NCBI RefSeq assembly: GCF_003332305.1
Contig: NZ_QOIO01000020.1
Location: forward strand, 1 to 64,000
Length of the DNA stretch: 64,000 nt
DNA from: Microvirga aerophila
Lineage (GTDB): Bacteria; Pseudomonadota; Alphaproteobacteria; Rhizobiales; Beijerinckiaceae
Direction of reading: 5' to 3'
The position numbers were made by a program, and so were the translations under genes. Of the stretch, positions 1 to 6,698 are shown piece after piece (position 1 is the first letter of the stretch; each line of letters begins with the position of its first letter). The notes under the pieces are model-generated. The model saw only the letters and a program-made list of their open reading frames with translations. It was not told where the DNA came from and ran no database searches.

Positions 1-241
1 TGGCGGGGTGTGCCTCGACGGCTTGGATCAGGAAGGTCTCATAAGGCACCAGTTTGCCACCTCCCGGCGGACGGCCTTGGCGGGCGGGCGCCGGCGAGCC
101 GAACCGCCGCTGGCGCTGCATCAGCTTGATGGCACAGCTGTCACTGACGCCAAAGTGGCGGGCCGCCGTCCGGCAGGAATGGCCCGCCTCGACGAAGGCT
201 GCAACCCGCATACGAAGATCGAGAGAATAGCAGTGACCCAT
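1..241 (-). CDS. IS630-family transposase, N-terminal part (runs off the window)
   Basis: Reading the minus strand from an ATG at 241 gives an open frame of 80 codons to the window edge, beginning MGHCYSLDLRMRVAAFVEAG. It continues with a helix-turn-helix stretch (CRTAARHFGVS) and a basic RQRRFGSPAPARQGRP linker. This is the typical start of an IS630/Tc1-type transposase, where an N-terminal HTH finds the terminal repeats and a later DDE domain, outside the window, does the cutting. The element end lies about 80 bp upstream of this start, at 322. Because the rest is missing I cannot say whether the transposase is intact. The HTH and start are clear; the family assignment rests on the N-terminus only. 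Confidence 0.8.
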   Translation of the reverse strand, partial: MGHCYSLDLRMRVAAFVEAGHSCRTAARHFGVSDSCAIKLMQRQRRFGSPAPARQGRPPGGGKLVPYETFLIQAVEAHPA

Positions 242-311
242 GATCCACCTCCCGTCCGACGAAGTGAATCACAGATCACATCAACCCAGAACCCTAAGAG
301 TCGAATTTCCA

Positions 312-322
312 GTCCGATGCTT
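312..322. repeat. Probable terminal inverted repeat of the IS630-type element, next to a TA
   Basis: The sequence gtccgatgctt at 312-322 is followed by TA (323-324) and then directly by the AGGAGG ribosome-binding site of the doxX-like gene. The outer part AGCATCGGAC (reading inward) matches the ends of three short repeats at 2469-2562, 34731-34832 and 49671-49764. IS630 elements duplicate TA on insertion, which fits. The other element end is outside the window, so the boundary is inferred. Confidence 0.5.
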
Positions 323-335
323 TAGGAGGGAGTTC

Positions 336-740
336 ATGCTGACCCGAAGCGAGGATGCGGCCCTGCTCTTTAGCCGTGTGCTGATCGCTGCTCTGTTTCT
401 GCCCTCTGGCTACAGCAAGCTGATGGCCTTTTCGTCGTTTGCAACTTCGCTTGCGAGCAAGGATGTGCTTTATCCAGAAACTGTTGCTGGCCTTCTGGTG
501 GCAGCGGAGTTTCTTGGCCCCTTGGCCCTGATCATTAGCTTGTGGCCGCGCTGGACAGCAGTGGCCCTGATCGGCTTCACCGCCGCCATGCTTTGGCTGA
601 CATATGGCCCATCGATGACGGGGTTGGTCTTCCGTCCTCGTCAGAACGTGGAGTTTTTCCAGAACCTCGCTGTCATTGGAGGACTGCTGATGTATTTTGC
701 CTGTGGGCCAGGGGTATGGAGCCGGACGCGCCTACGATGA
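336..740 (+). CDS. DoxX-family small membrane protein
   Basis: A 134-residue protein starting MLTRSEDAALLFSRVLIAAL. It has four hydrophobic segments near residues 8-27, 45-65, 68-86 and 105-123 and the family-typical FLPSGYSKLM after the first helix. DoxX proteins are inner-membrane proteins, some linked to quinone or redox functions; the role here is unknown. The ATG at 336 is chosen over an in-frame upstream ATG at 240 because AGGAGG lies at 324-329, seven bases before it, and the upstream ATG falls inside the IS630 end region. The insertion element abuts the ribosome-binding site, so the native promoter has been separated from the gene and transcription may depend on the element. Confidence 0.82.
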   Translation: MLTRSEDAALLFSRVLIAALFLPSGYSKLMAFSSFATSLASKDVLYPETVAGLLVAAEFLGPLALIISLWPRWTAVALIGFTAAMLWLTYGPSMTGLVFRPRQNVEFFQNLAVIGGLLMYFACGPGVWSRTRLR

Positions 741-765
741 GGATGGTCAACTAGACTGCGCCTAG

Positions 766-788
766 GCCACGATCAAGCAGATCGTGGC
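766..788. terminator. Stem-loop between convergent genes
   Basis: A perfect 9-bp inverted repeat (gccacgatc ... gatcgtggc) with a 5-base loop lies between the convergent doxX-like gene and the secreted-protein gene at 819-1295. No clear T-run follows on either side, so it may be a bidirectional or Rho-assisted terminator. Confidence 0.45.
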
Positions 789-818
789 TGGTTCATGTCG
801 TATGCTGTCAAAGCAATT

Positions 819-1295
819 TTAGGTTCTGCTGCTGTTCATCGCCTTGGCAAGCCTCTCAAGACCAGACCGGAGCTTCTCCATACGGTCTTCTGACGTTGAA
901 ATTGTTTTGGCGAGCCGTATGAGGCTTATCCTAAGCTCCTCCATGTGTTGTTCTCGCGTCAGAGCTTGTAGCTCAGAAGGCGCGGATATCAGGACGGCAG
1001 GAGTCGGTGGGATTGGCAGATCCAACAATGGGGAAGACGAAGGAGATAGGGCTTGAGCCACCACAGTAGGCTTTACCGGTGCAACCCGCTGCTTTGCAGC
1101 AATCTTGCCCCTGGTTCTCTTTCGCACAACACGGTGGGACTTCTTCGCGCTCTTGCGGGCAACCGATTTAGCCTTGTGGACTTGAGATTTAGGTCGAGCC
1201 TCTGCGGAGATGCCAAGGCTGGGTTGGTGGGGATGAGGCGCTGACCATCCGAGGACAAGCGCGGTTGCAAACACCGGCACGAACTTCGTTCTCAT
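819..1295 (-). CDS. Secreted Lys/Arg-rich hypothetical protein
   Basis: A 158-residue product starting MRTKFVPVFATALVLGWSAP, which looks like a signal peptide. It is followed by a very basic stretch (about residues 34-70, rich in K, R and A), a Pro/Ser-rich linker, and a C-terminal helical region with two similar copies of an EELR/LEKLR-SGLxRLAKxxxxS pattern. I do not recognise the family. Its composition suggests an envelope-associated or nucleic-acid/polyanion-binding protein, but this is inference. It is convergent with the doxX-like gene and divergent from the gene at 1707. Confidence 0.55.
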   Translation of the reverse strand: MRTKFVPVFATALVLGWSAPHPHQPSLGISAEARPKSQVHKAKSVARKSAKKSHRVVRKRTRGKIAAKQRVAPVKPTVVAQALSPSSSPLLDLPIPPTPAVLISAPSELQALTREQHMEELRISLIRLAKTISTSEDRMEKLRSGLERLAKAMNSSRT

Positions 1296-1706
1296 AAGTA
1301 CCCCCTCGACAGACTGCGCCCACCCCGGCGCTTAGCAAGAAGAAGGATGTCGCTCGCTCTTGTTGCTCAAGCTGAAGGCGCCCCGCAGTATTCTGTTTTT
1401 TCTGTTGCATTGATAGCCAAGAAGCTGTTGGTGAGTACATGTGTTATTGTTGGTAATGCCTTTGGGGTAATGCCTGCCTTGGTGAGAAAGCGCAGGCTGT
1501 ATACTTCCATTCAGGATTAGCAGGGGCGACCAAGACCACGACGTATCCCCAGACCTACGGAAAATAGGGAGCGATCTTCAGCTTGTTGAGATGATCGGGC
1601 TGGACCGGAATGCAGCTAAGACCTCTTCGCACAAAGGTGCTCAACGGGAGGGGCAGGCTCCTGAGCATTAGGGACTGAACGAGCCGAACCTCAGATAGGA
1701 GCAACT
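1296..1706. other. Intergenic region between divergent genes
   Basis: About 410 bp between divergent genes, so it should hold two promoters, but I see no strong -35/-10 pair. A 10-bp direct repeat (ggtaatgcct / ggtaatgcct) occurs near 1451-1474. No gene is supported. Confidence 0.4.
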
Positions 1707-2189
1707 ATGACCGCCGCTGGCACTCATATCGTCCGGGTCACACTCCAGGACGAGCCGACAATCTATCGGGAGATCGAGGTCGAAAGCCGTAAAACGCTCA
1801 GCGTTCTAGCCGAGACAATCGTTCATGCTTTTGGCTTCGAGTTCGACCACGCCTTCGGCTTCTACTCCAAGCTCACGGGCCAGGACGTGATGCGCTCCCA
1901 GCCCAAGTACGAGTTGTTCGCCGACATGGGTGAGAAGACTGACGCTAGGAGCGTAAGGAAGACCTCCGTGGCCGACGCCTTCCCTGACGTGGGTTACACC
2001 ATGCTGTTCATGTTCGATTATGGCGACGACTGGCGGTTCGTCGTCGAGGTCATCGGCATGGGCCAGAAGGTTGCGAAGACCCGTTATCCGAAGGAACTCA
2101 AGAAGGTCGGCGAGGCTCCGGAGCAGTATGGTTCATGGGACGAGGACGACGAGTCATCAGGCGTGCAACCCCAGTCACGCTGGTTCTGA
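1707..2189 (+). CDS. Plasmid pRiA4b ORF-3-family protein
   Basis: A 160-residue protein matching the pRiA4b ORF-3 (IS1096 TnpR-like) fold: an early I-V-R-V-T-L strand and the YREIEVESRKTLSVLAETIVHAFGF-type core, then FDYGDDWRFVVEV and a C-terminal acidic PEQYGSWDEDDES. The YDFGD-W-like motif is the hallmark of the family. Members are found on plasmids and in mobile regions; their biochemical role is not established. A GGAGC ribosome-binding site precedes the ATG. The C-terminus is a little shorter than usual, ending just after the acidic stretch. Confidence 0.8.
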   Translation: MTAAGTHIVRVTLQDEPTIYREIEVESRKTLSVLAETIVHAFGFEFDHAFGFYSKLTGQDVMRSQPKYELFADMGEKTDARSVRKTSVADAFPDVGYTMLFMFDYGDDWRFVVEVIGMGQKVAKTRYPKELKKVGEAPEQYGSWDEDDESSGVQPQSRWF

Positions 2190-2218
2190 GCATGTCCCTC
2201 TGGCTGAACCTTATCAAG

Positions 2219-2359
2219 CTATAGGCCGTCTTGGTCCACCAGCAACTCACGTAGCATCAGGATGGTATCGGCAGCTTCCAACAAGAGCGCCGAGAGGTCT
2301 TCCAGAGCCTCGTCGGCGGCTTGCTCCAGTTTTTCGACGGTATCCGTTCGAGTGGTCAC
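2219..2359 (-). CDS. Small helical acidic protein (46 aa)
   Basis: A GTG start at 2359 has an AGGAGG eight bases upstream on the minus strand and gives a 46-residue protein of almost pure amphipathic helix (VEKLEQAADEALEDLSALLL onward). The same frame is open further upstream through the repeat at 2469-2562, but the ribosome-binding site argues for this short form. Function unknown; a small coiled-coil partner protein is possible. It lies tail to tail with the pRiA4b ORF-3 gene. Confidence 0.5.
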   Translation of the reverse strand: MTTRTDTVEKLEQAADEALEDLSALLLEAADTILMLRELLVDQDGL

Positions 2360-2468
2360 CTTGAGGGCCTCCTCAGAGAGGGCTGATAGGGGCGTAGAAA
2401 AGATAAACGGCGTGAAACGCGCATTGATCAAGGACACGCCCACGCGGGAGCCAACACTCTCGGTTTTA

Positions 2469-2562
2469 GAGCATCGGACGAAAAGGCGGATCCACGACGT
2501 CCCACCCCTCTCCCTCGGGCAGAGGTGGAATCCGAGCGGGTCCGACAAACCGTCCGATGCTC
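2469..2562. repeat. Short palindromic mobile repeat, copy A (94 bp, TA-flanked)
   Basis: The element starts gagcatcggacg and ends cgtccgatgctc, a perfect 12-bp terminal inverted repeat, and is flanked by TA at 2467-2468 and 2563-2564. It is the reverse complement of the copy at 49671-49764 with one base difference by my reading. Copy B (34731-34832) shares the ends but not the interior. It has no coding capacity of its own and is a MITE-like repeat, probably moved in trans by an IS630-type transposase. Confidence 0.85.
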
Positions 2563-2609
2563 TAGATCGAGGCTGCGAGCCCGCGATTCAATAACACCGG
2601 AGAACAAAA

Positions 2610-2635
2610 AGGCCGCTTCTCATGAGGAGCGGCCT
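2610..2635 (-). terminator. Rho-independent terminator of the mucR-like gene
   Basis: The stem aggccgct/agcggcct, with an inner ctc/gag pairing, lies 22 bp past the stop codon of the minus-strand mucR-like gene and is followed on that strand by five T residues (2606-2610 read in reverse). This is a classical intrinsic terminator. Confidence 0.8.
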
Positions 2636-2657
2636 CTCGATCCTCGATGCCGAAGCG

Positions 2658-3149
2658 TTAGGCAGCCTTTTTACGTCCACGCTTGGCAGGCGCTTTCGCT
2701 GGGGTGGTCACCACCGTATCATTGGCAGCCGCTTTGGCTTGGGCTGCCTTTGAGCGTTGCTGACCCAGGCCCATGCTCTTGGCCAACTCGGATCGCTTAG
2801 CGGCATAGTTCGGGGCGACCATCGGGTAGTCACGAGGCAGGCCCCACTTCTCCCGGTAGGCTTCGGGCGTCAGACCCAGTTTTCCAAGATGCCGCTTGAG
2901 CGATTTGTACTGTTTTCCGTCTTCCAAGCTGATCAGATAGTCCGGGGTGACCGACTTTCTCACCGAGACGGCAGGCGCTGGCTTCGCGTCGTCTTGCTTC
3001 CGAGCGGGCTGGCCAACATTCTGAAGAGAAGCGTGGACATTGGCGATTAGGCTGGAAAGTTCAGTGACCGGTACGGAATTGTTGCTCACAAAGGCTGATA
3101 CGATATCAGCCGCAAGTTCCATGTAATTCGGTGTTGTTTCGTTAGTCAT
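2658..3149 (-). CDS. Ros/MucR-family transcriptional regulator without zinc ligands
   Basis: A 163-residue protein with the MucR core: an N-terminal helical part (ELAADIVSAFVSNN), then VTPDYLISLEDGKQYKSLKRHL, LGLTPEAYREKWGLP and YPMVAPNYAAKRSELAKSMGLG, and a basic tail rich in Ala, Lys and Pro. Ros/MucR proteins bind AT-rich DNA and control exopolysaccharide and cell-cycle genes in Hyphomicrobiales. In zinc-binding members the region before KxLKRHL carries two cysteines; here they are Ser and Asp, so the zinc finger cannot form in the usual way. Zinc-free homologues are known in Mesorhizobium, so this need not abolish DNA binding. It has its own terminator. Confidence 0.88.
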   Translation of the reverse strand: MTNETTPNYMELAADIVSAFVSNNSVPVTELSSLIANVHASLQNVGQPARKQDDAKPAPAVSVRKSVTPDYLISLEDGKQYKSLKRHLGKLGLTPEAYREKWGLPRDYPMVAPNYAAKRSELAKSMGLGQQRSKAAQAKAAANDTVVTTPAKAPAKRGRKKAA

Positions 3150-3613
3150 CAGATAAGCCTCTGCTTGAGGTTGCCGCTAAGGCAGGGACCTCAGATACCC
3201 ATTTCCAAGTTTGCAGGCTGATTATAACAAGGAGCTAGATCTATGGCCCGATAAATACAAGAGGCGGTCGTGAACAATGTACTTTGGGAAACGATTTGCC
3301 TCGAACTCCCTGTGAAAAACTAATTTATGTTAAAGTTCTGGTTTCTTGGGCTTGCCCGAGCGCCACGCGACGAGAACAGCGATCTTGAGAACAGCACGAT
3401 CTTCCGACTGCGATTATTGAGTCTCAAAGCAAGCCAAAAACAATTTTAGAGACACACGGGCATCGAGTGGCTGATCGAGAACGCCAAGAGCCTCTGGGAA
3501 GGATGCGGAGGGGCACGGCTATGAGGCCGCCGTCGCCCAGCATTAGGGTTGCTACTGTTTTCTAGCCAAGATGACCAAGCCATTGTGTTTGGCAAGAAAC
3601 CTTCCGATCAGCT
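3150..3613. other. Intergenic region upstream of the mucR-like gene
   Basis: About 460 bp of comparatively AT-rich sequence. It must contain the mucR-like promoter (MucR proteins commonly self-regulate), but no clear boxes stand out. I see no supported gene. A short open stretch near 3464-3525 reads like a protein tail but has no start. Confidence 0.35.
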
Positions 3614-3979
3614 TTATGAAGATTTTAAATCATCCACTCTGCGGGTAGGTTGCTGATGGTTCTTTTCATCTGCTTCCCTCTTCTCAGTCTTTTCGTCGGA
3701 GTGGGATTGGAGATCGTCCCACCGATAGATCGGCCACATCTCAAACCAAACAATCGTCTTTAAGCTCCCGACTAGGAATTGCCAGAGCGTGATGCGCGGG
3801 AAACGCTCCTCATCATCCTCGTGCATGGCGGGTTCCTCGACATGATCCTCGGAGAAGCTAGAAGGCTCCCATTGGGAAAGTATGGGGCGAATTAGGCGAT
3901 TTGAATGCGGGATTGTTTCCAGGGTTTTGATCGTTGCTCGCTCGTCCTGACGCGAGTTGCCCATGAAGCGCGAAAGCAC
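3614..3979 (-). CDS. Hypothetical protein, start uncertain
   Basis: An open frame of 121 residues. The part from an internal ATG near 3826 (MHEDDEERFPRITLWQFLVG) looks the most protein-like, with one hydrophobic stretch (WQFLVGSLKTIVWFEMWPIY) followed by a charged tail. The upstream 50 residues have no recognisable character and overlap a small + strand remnant. A single-pass membrane protein is possible. No homology recognised. Confidence 0.35.
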   Translation of the reverse strand: MLSRFMGNSRQDERATIKTLETIPHSNRLIRPILSQWEPSSFSEDHVEEPAMHEDDEERFPRITLWQFLVGSLKTIVWFEMWPIYRWDDLQSHSDEKTEKREADEKNHQQPTRRVDDLKSS

Positions 3980-4060
3980 TTCGTGATTGAGATTGTGGAT
4001 GAGGCTGGTCAGACAGTCCTAACTGTTCCGTTCACCGAGGCGGAAGGGCCAATGTCGTGA
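3905..4060 (+). pseudogene. C-terminal remnant of a DUF6894-like protein
   Basis: The frame ending at the TGA at 4058-4060 reads LTRVAHEARKHFVIEIVDEAG and then a short strand, which resembles the C-terminal strand-turn-strand of the small DUF6894 proteins common in Rhizobiales. The conserved N-terminal half is absent upstream, so this is a truncated remnant. Assignment is from general resemblance only. Confidence 0.35.
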
Positions 4061-4083
4061 CTGAAGCAAGCCTTCACAAAGAA

Positions 4084-4113
4084 GCCCCATCCGGATTATT
4101 CGACGGATGGGGC
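4084..4113. terminator. Perfect stem-loop after the DUF6894-like remnant
   Basis: gccccatccg and cggatggggc form a perfect 10-bp stem with a 10-base loop, 24 bp after the stop at 4060. There is no T-run, only a purine-rich tail, so it is a probable terminator-like hairpin of the lost parent gene. Confidence 0.5.
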
Positions 4114-4234
4114 CAAAGGGCGTTCAAGGAGGAACATCCTTAGCTTACCAAGTCTCTTCGATAGCTCTGTATGCCAACACACGAAGCCGTTGGCATGTCA
4201 GGCAGTGTTGTTGCACCTGAAAGATCGGACAGGA

Positions 4235-4440
4235 TCATCCCGGTTGACGTGAGGCGATGAACTCACGCGGGGAACGATATCCGAGTGCCTTGTGCGGGTG
4301 AAGGCTGTTGTAGTGCTCGAACCATAAAGGAAGGCTCTCCAGCACGGTGCGGGCATCCGGGATTGGGTTTACCCGAGTGTAGTCGCGCTTGATCGTGCGC
4401 ACGAAGGCTTCGGCGTGAAAGTGAGCCACTCTGAGGGCAG
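4235..4440 (-). pseudogene. IS3-family transposase (OrfB) C-terminal remnant
   Basis: The last 60 residues, from AEAFVRTIKRDYTRVNP through LPLWFEHYNSLHPHKALGY to SPREFIASRQPG, are the end of an IS3-group integrase-core transposase, including the catalytic-region YN..HPHKALGYRSPREF signature. Upstream of the AEAF the frame stays open but no longer resembles a transposase, so roughly the first two thirds of OrfB and all of OrfA are gone. It is an inactive scar. Confidence 0.75.
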
Positions 4441-4540
4441 TTTTTTGCCGCACGGCTCCCACGAAACCGCTCCCTGTCGTTCTGAGTTCGGTCTTCGAGA
4501 TCTGACATAACAGCCGATCAACGGTGACGGAGACGACTCT

Positions 4541-4744
4541 ATGGGGGCAGATGAGAGCCGCCGGCGCAGCCGCGCGGTAGAACAGTGCACGCCACATCTA
4601 CCACAGCACATCATTGAGCATATTGGGAAGGTCCTGCGGAATCGCTGCCGAGGAGACCTGCTCATTCCTCTACCCGGCGAGATGCTGGCCATGCTGGAGA
4701 AGGCCAAGCAGAGCCGAACCCTGATTAGAGCGGAGCGGGAGTAG
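4541..4744 (+). CDS. Doubtful small protein
   Basis: An open frame of 67 codons whose second half (from about IGKVLRNRCRGDLLIPLPGE) has plausible codon use and a helical Lys/Glu-rich end. No ribosome-binding site precedes the ATG and no homology is recognised. It may be a remnant or chance frame inside the degraded IS3 region. Confidence 0.2.
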   Translation: MGADESRRRSRAVEQCTPHLPQHIIEHIGKVLRNRCRGDLLIPLPGEMLAMLEKAKQSRTLIRAERE

Positions 4745-4992
4745 CAGGTTGTGGGAGATCCGACGAGGAGCCCGGGAGGGCAGTACATCCGTGCCAGTCC
4801 CGGGCCTCGTCGACCGCTGTCGTTGATAGGCAGCTCGGGTGAGATTGAGCTGATTTGCCGGAGGTGACAAGCGGCTCAAAGGAGGCGCGGCAGCTTGGCG
4901 CACTCACCCGATCTCCTGCGCAATTTAAGGAAGCATTAACCAAGCCGGCAGAATATCGGCATGTCTCCCACACAATACGTGATGTCCCAAAA

Positions 4993-5397
4993 ATGCTTGC
5001 CCCAGCTACTGTTCTTGTCGTCGAGAACGACCCCATCACACGCGAGCTGCTGGAGAATATCCTCCAGACTGCCGGTTGTCAGGTCTTGGCCGTTCCAACA
5101 GGCAACGCAGGGCTCCTATCGCTCTGCCAGCAGCAGGCTCAAATCGATTGGCTTGTGACAAGAGTGAGACTTCCTGGGCTGGTGGATGGATGGCTCCTCG
5201 CCGATGAGTATCACCGGCACAATCCGGACCGGCCGGTTATCCTGTTGTCCGGAGAGATTCTCGAGGCTGATTGTCCCTCAGTAGATGCCGTCTTGGTGGT
5301 GCCGCATGCCCCAATGATGGTGCTTGAGACATTGAAGGGGCTGGCATTGTTTGAAATGGTTGATGACGCTCCGGTCGAGATGCTTAGGGCTGCCTAA
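4993..5397 (+). CDS. Receiver-like protein lacking the phospho-acceptor aspartate
   Basis: A stand-alone response-regulator receiver fold of about 134 residues: strand 1 TVLVVENDP with the acidic pair, the central strand followed by TRVRLPGLVDGW, then PVILLSGE and the last strand VLVVPHAPMM. In canonical receivers the third-strand motif is TDxRxPGxDG and the aspartate takes the phosphate; here that position is arginine. The conserved lysine of the KP motif is also missing (VVPHAP). The protein should therefore not be phosphorylated normally and may act as a constitutive or protein-binding pseudo-receiver. The ATG at 4993 is chosen because it directly precedes strand 1; a TTG at 4855 would add 46 unrelated residues. 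No histidine kinase is nearby. Confidence 0.75.
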   Translation: MLAPATVLVVENDPITRELLENILQTAGCQVLAVPTGNAGLLSLCQQQAQIDWLVTRVRLPGLVDGWLLADEYHRHNPDRPVILLSGEILEADCPSVDAVLVVPHAPMMVLETLKGLALFEMVDDAPVEMLRAA

Positions 5398-5490
5398 AGC
5401 TATCCGTATGGCCCGCACGTCATGACGGAAACATCCCAACTGAGGGGACCGGGTTCGGGGATCTCAACCTGGCTTGAAGGCCAGCTTGTG

Positions 5491-5724
5491 TCACTGAGGT
5501 AAGCTAGGAAGTGCGTCATTCGGATTGATCGAGACATCAGTGACGGTCTCCAGGACCGTTCCTGCAACAATGGGCGGTGCTCCTAGTGAAATGGTGATGG
5601 CAGCGGAGCACGCTGGGCAAGCATAGACCGTGCCGCTCTGCAGGGCACCGGAGCTTTCAATATCGACGCTGTAGCATTTCACGCTCAGCAGTGGCTCTGC
5701 GCAACTTGGACATTTGGCGGACAT
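5491..5724 (-). CDS. Small protein with a two-CxxC zinc-ribbon pattern
   Basis: A 77-residue protein starting MSAKCPSCAEPLLSVKCYSV, with CPSC near residue 5 and CPAC near residue 36, giving a CxxC-x28-CxxC arrangement, followed by a mostly beta C-terminal part. This looks like a zinc ribbon. Function unknown. A GAGGGG sequence lies five bases before the ATG on the minus strand. It is convergent with the receiver-like gene. Confidence 0.6.
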   Translation of the reverse strand: MSAKCPSCAEPLLSVKCYSVDIESSGALQSGTVYACPACSAAITISLGAPPIVAGTVLETVTDVSINPNDALPSLPQ

Positions 5725-6214
5725 GGCAACCCCTCAGTCTCTCGCCTGCAGTCAAGCGCGATCACGCCAGCCGGTCAATTGAGACCTCCCACCAGATGGC
5801 ATAGCTGACCAACATCAAGCCTCGTCCGTATCCGCCTCCTCCTTGCCAAACCTCGCCCACCGGCGTGCGGCATCTTATCCAGATCTCCACTTCGTCGGGG
5901 TGAGTAGACCTTCATGTGGCCTGCCTGAACTTCTCAGTTTGACCTAGTGCAGACCTTCACAGGTGTCAGGGCATGTCTGACGTCTGCGCCTTGAAAGCGG
6001 GAGCGCTGGGCCGCCTTTTGGCCCCGGCGATCGGTGTTGGCTCTGCGGGCAGTGCGCACAAGCCTGCCATCTGGATCAGGCCAAACCCGAACGTCGGATC
6101 CCACCCGGCCGCTCCCGTTACCGCGCCTGGGGCATCGTTTAGCCTGCCTGACGCGGCAATCTGACAAGGCCTTCCACGCTTGGGCGAGCAGGATCTCATG
6201 CCCATATTAGTCTT
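5725..6214. other. Region without a supported gene
   Basis: About 490 bp of GC-rich sequence. Several overlapping open frames exist on both strands between 5934 and 6223, but none has a convincing start signal or recognisable protein character, and they exclude one another. The promoter for the gene at 6215 should be here. Confidence 0.35.
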
Positions 6215-6649
6215 ATGTCGCACAAGGACGCCTCCCCTCGTACCCTCGACCTGTTCGAGGACGTTTCGCCAGCCCCATTTGCTCCGTCCGGACCCGCTCT
6301 CACCTTCGCAAAGCAGCCGAAGTTAGCTGGATTGTCTGACGCACAGCTCGTTCGGCAGCTGGATGAACTTGTGGGTGAGCTGCAGCGCCGAATGGAGACT
6401 GATCCGCACGCTCGGCTTGAACTGGAGCGGGCCGTGAGCGACGCCCGTGGGTTGCTCGAACGTCTGGGCCTAAAGGACCCAAAGCCCGACAGACGTCGCC
6501 GAACCAAGATGGGGTCATTCCCGTTGCAAGAGGGGCAGCGCAAGGCCGTGCGGGCTGCTCTTCTGGCGGGGGTCGCGCCGGGACAGGTTGCCAAGCACTT
6601 CGGATTGCCACTGGCCGCAGTGCGCAAGGTGCTCACAGAGGCTGCCTAG
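6215..6649 (+). CDS. Hypothetical protein with a C-terminal HTH-like segment
   Basis: A 144-residue protein. The N-terminal third is Pro-rich and disordered in character, the middle is a long helix (LSDAQLVRQLDELVGELQRR onward), and the C-terminal 35 residues (RAALLAGVAPGQVAKHFGL then AVRKVL) fit a helix-turn-helix like those of resolvase or transposase HTH domains. A small DNA-binding regulator is plausible. There is no close neighbour on the same strand. Function unassigned. Confidence 0.55.
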   Translation: MSHKDASPRTLDLFEDVSPAPFAPSGPALTFAKQPKLAGLSDAQLVRQLDELVGELQRRMETDPHARLELERAVSDARGLLERLGLKDPKPDRRRRTKMGSFPLQEGQRKAVRAALLAGVAPGQVAKHFGLPLAAVRKVLTEAA

Positions 6650-6698
6650 ACTCGCTTTCGGCTCCGACATCGCCGAAACACCCACTCTGTTGATCCTC

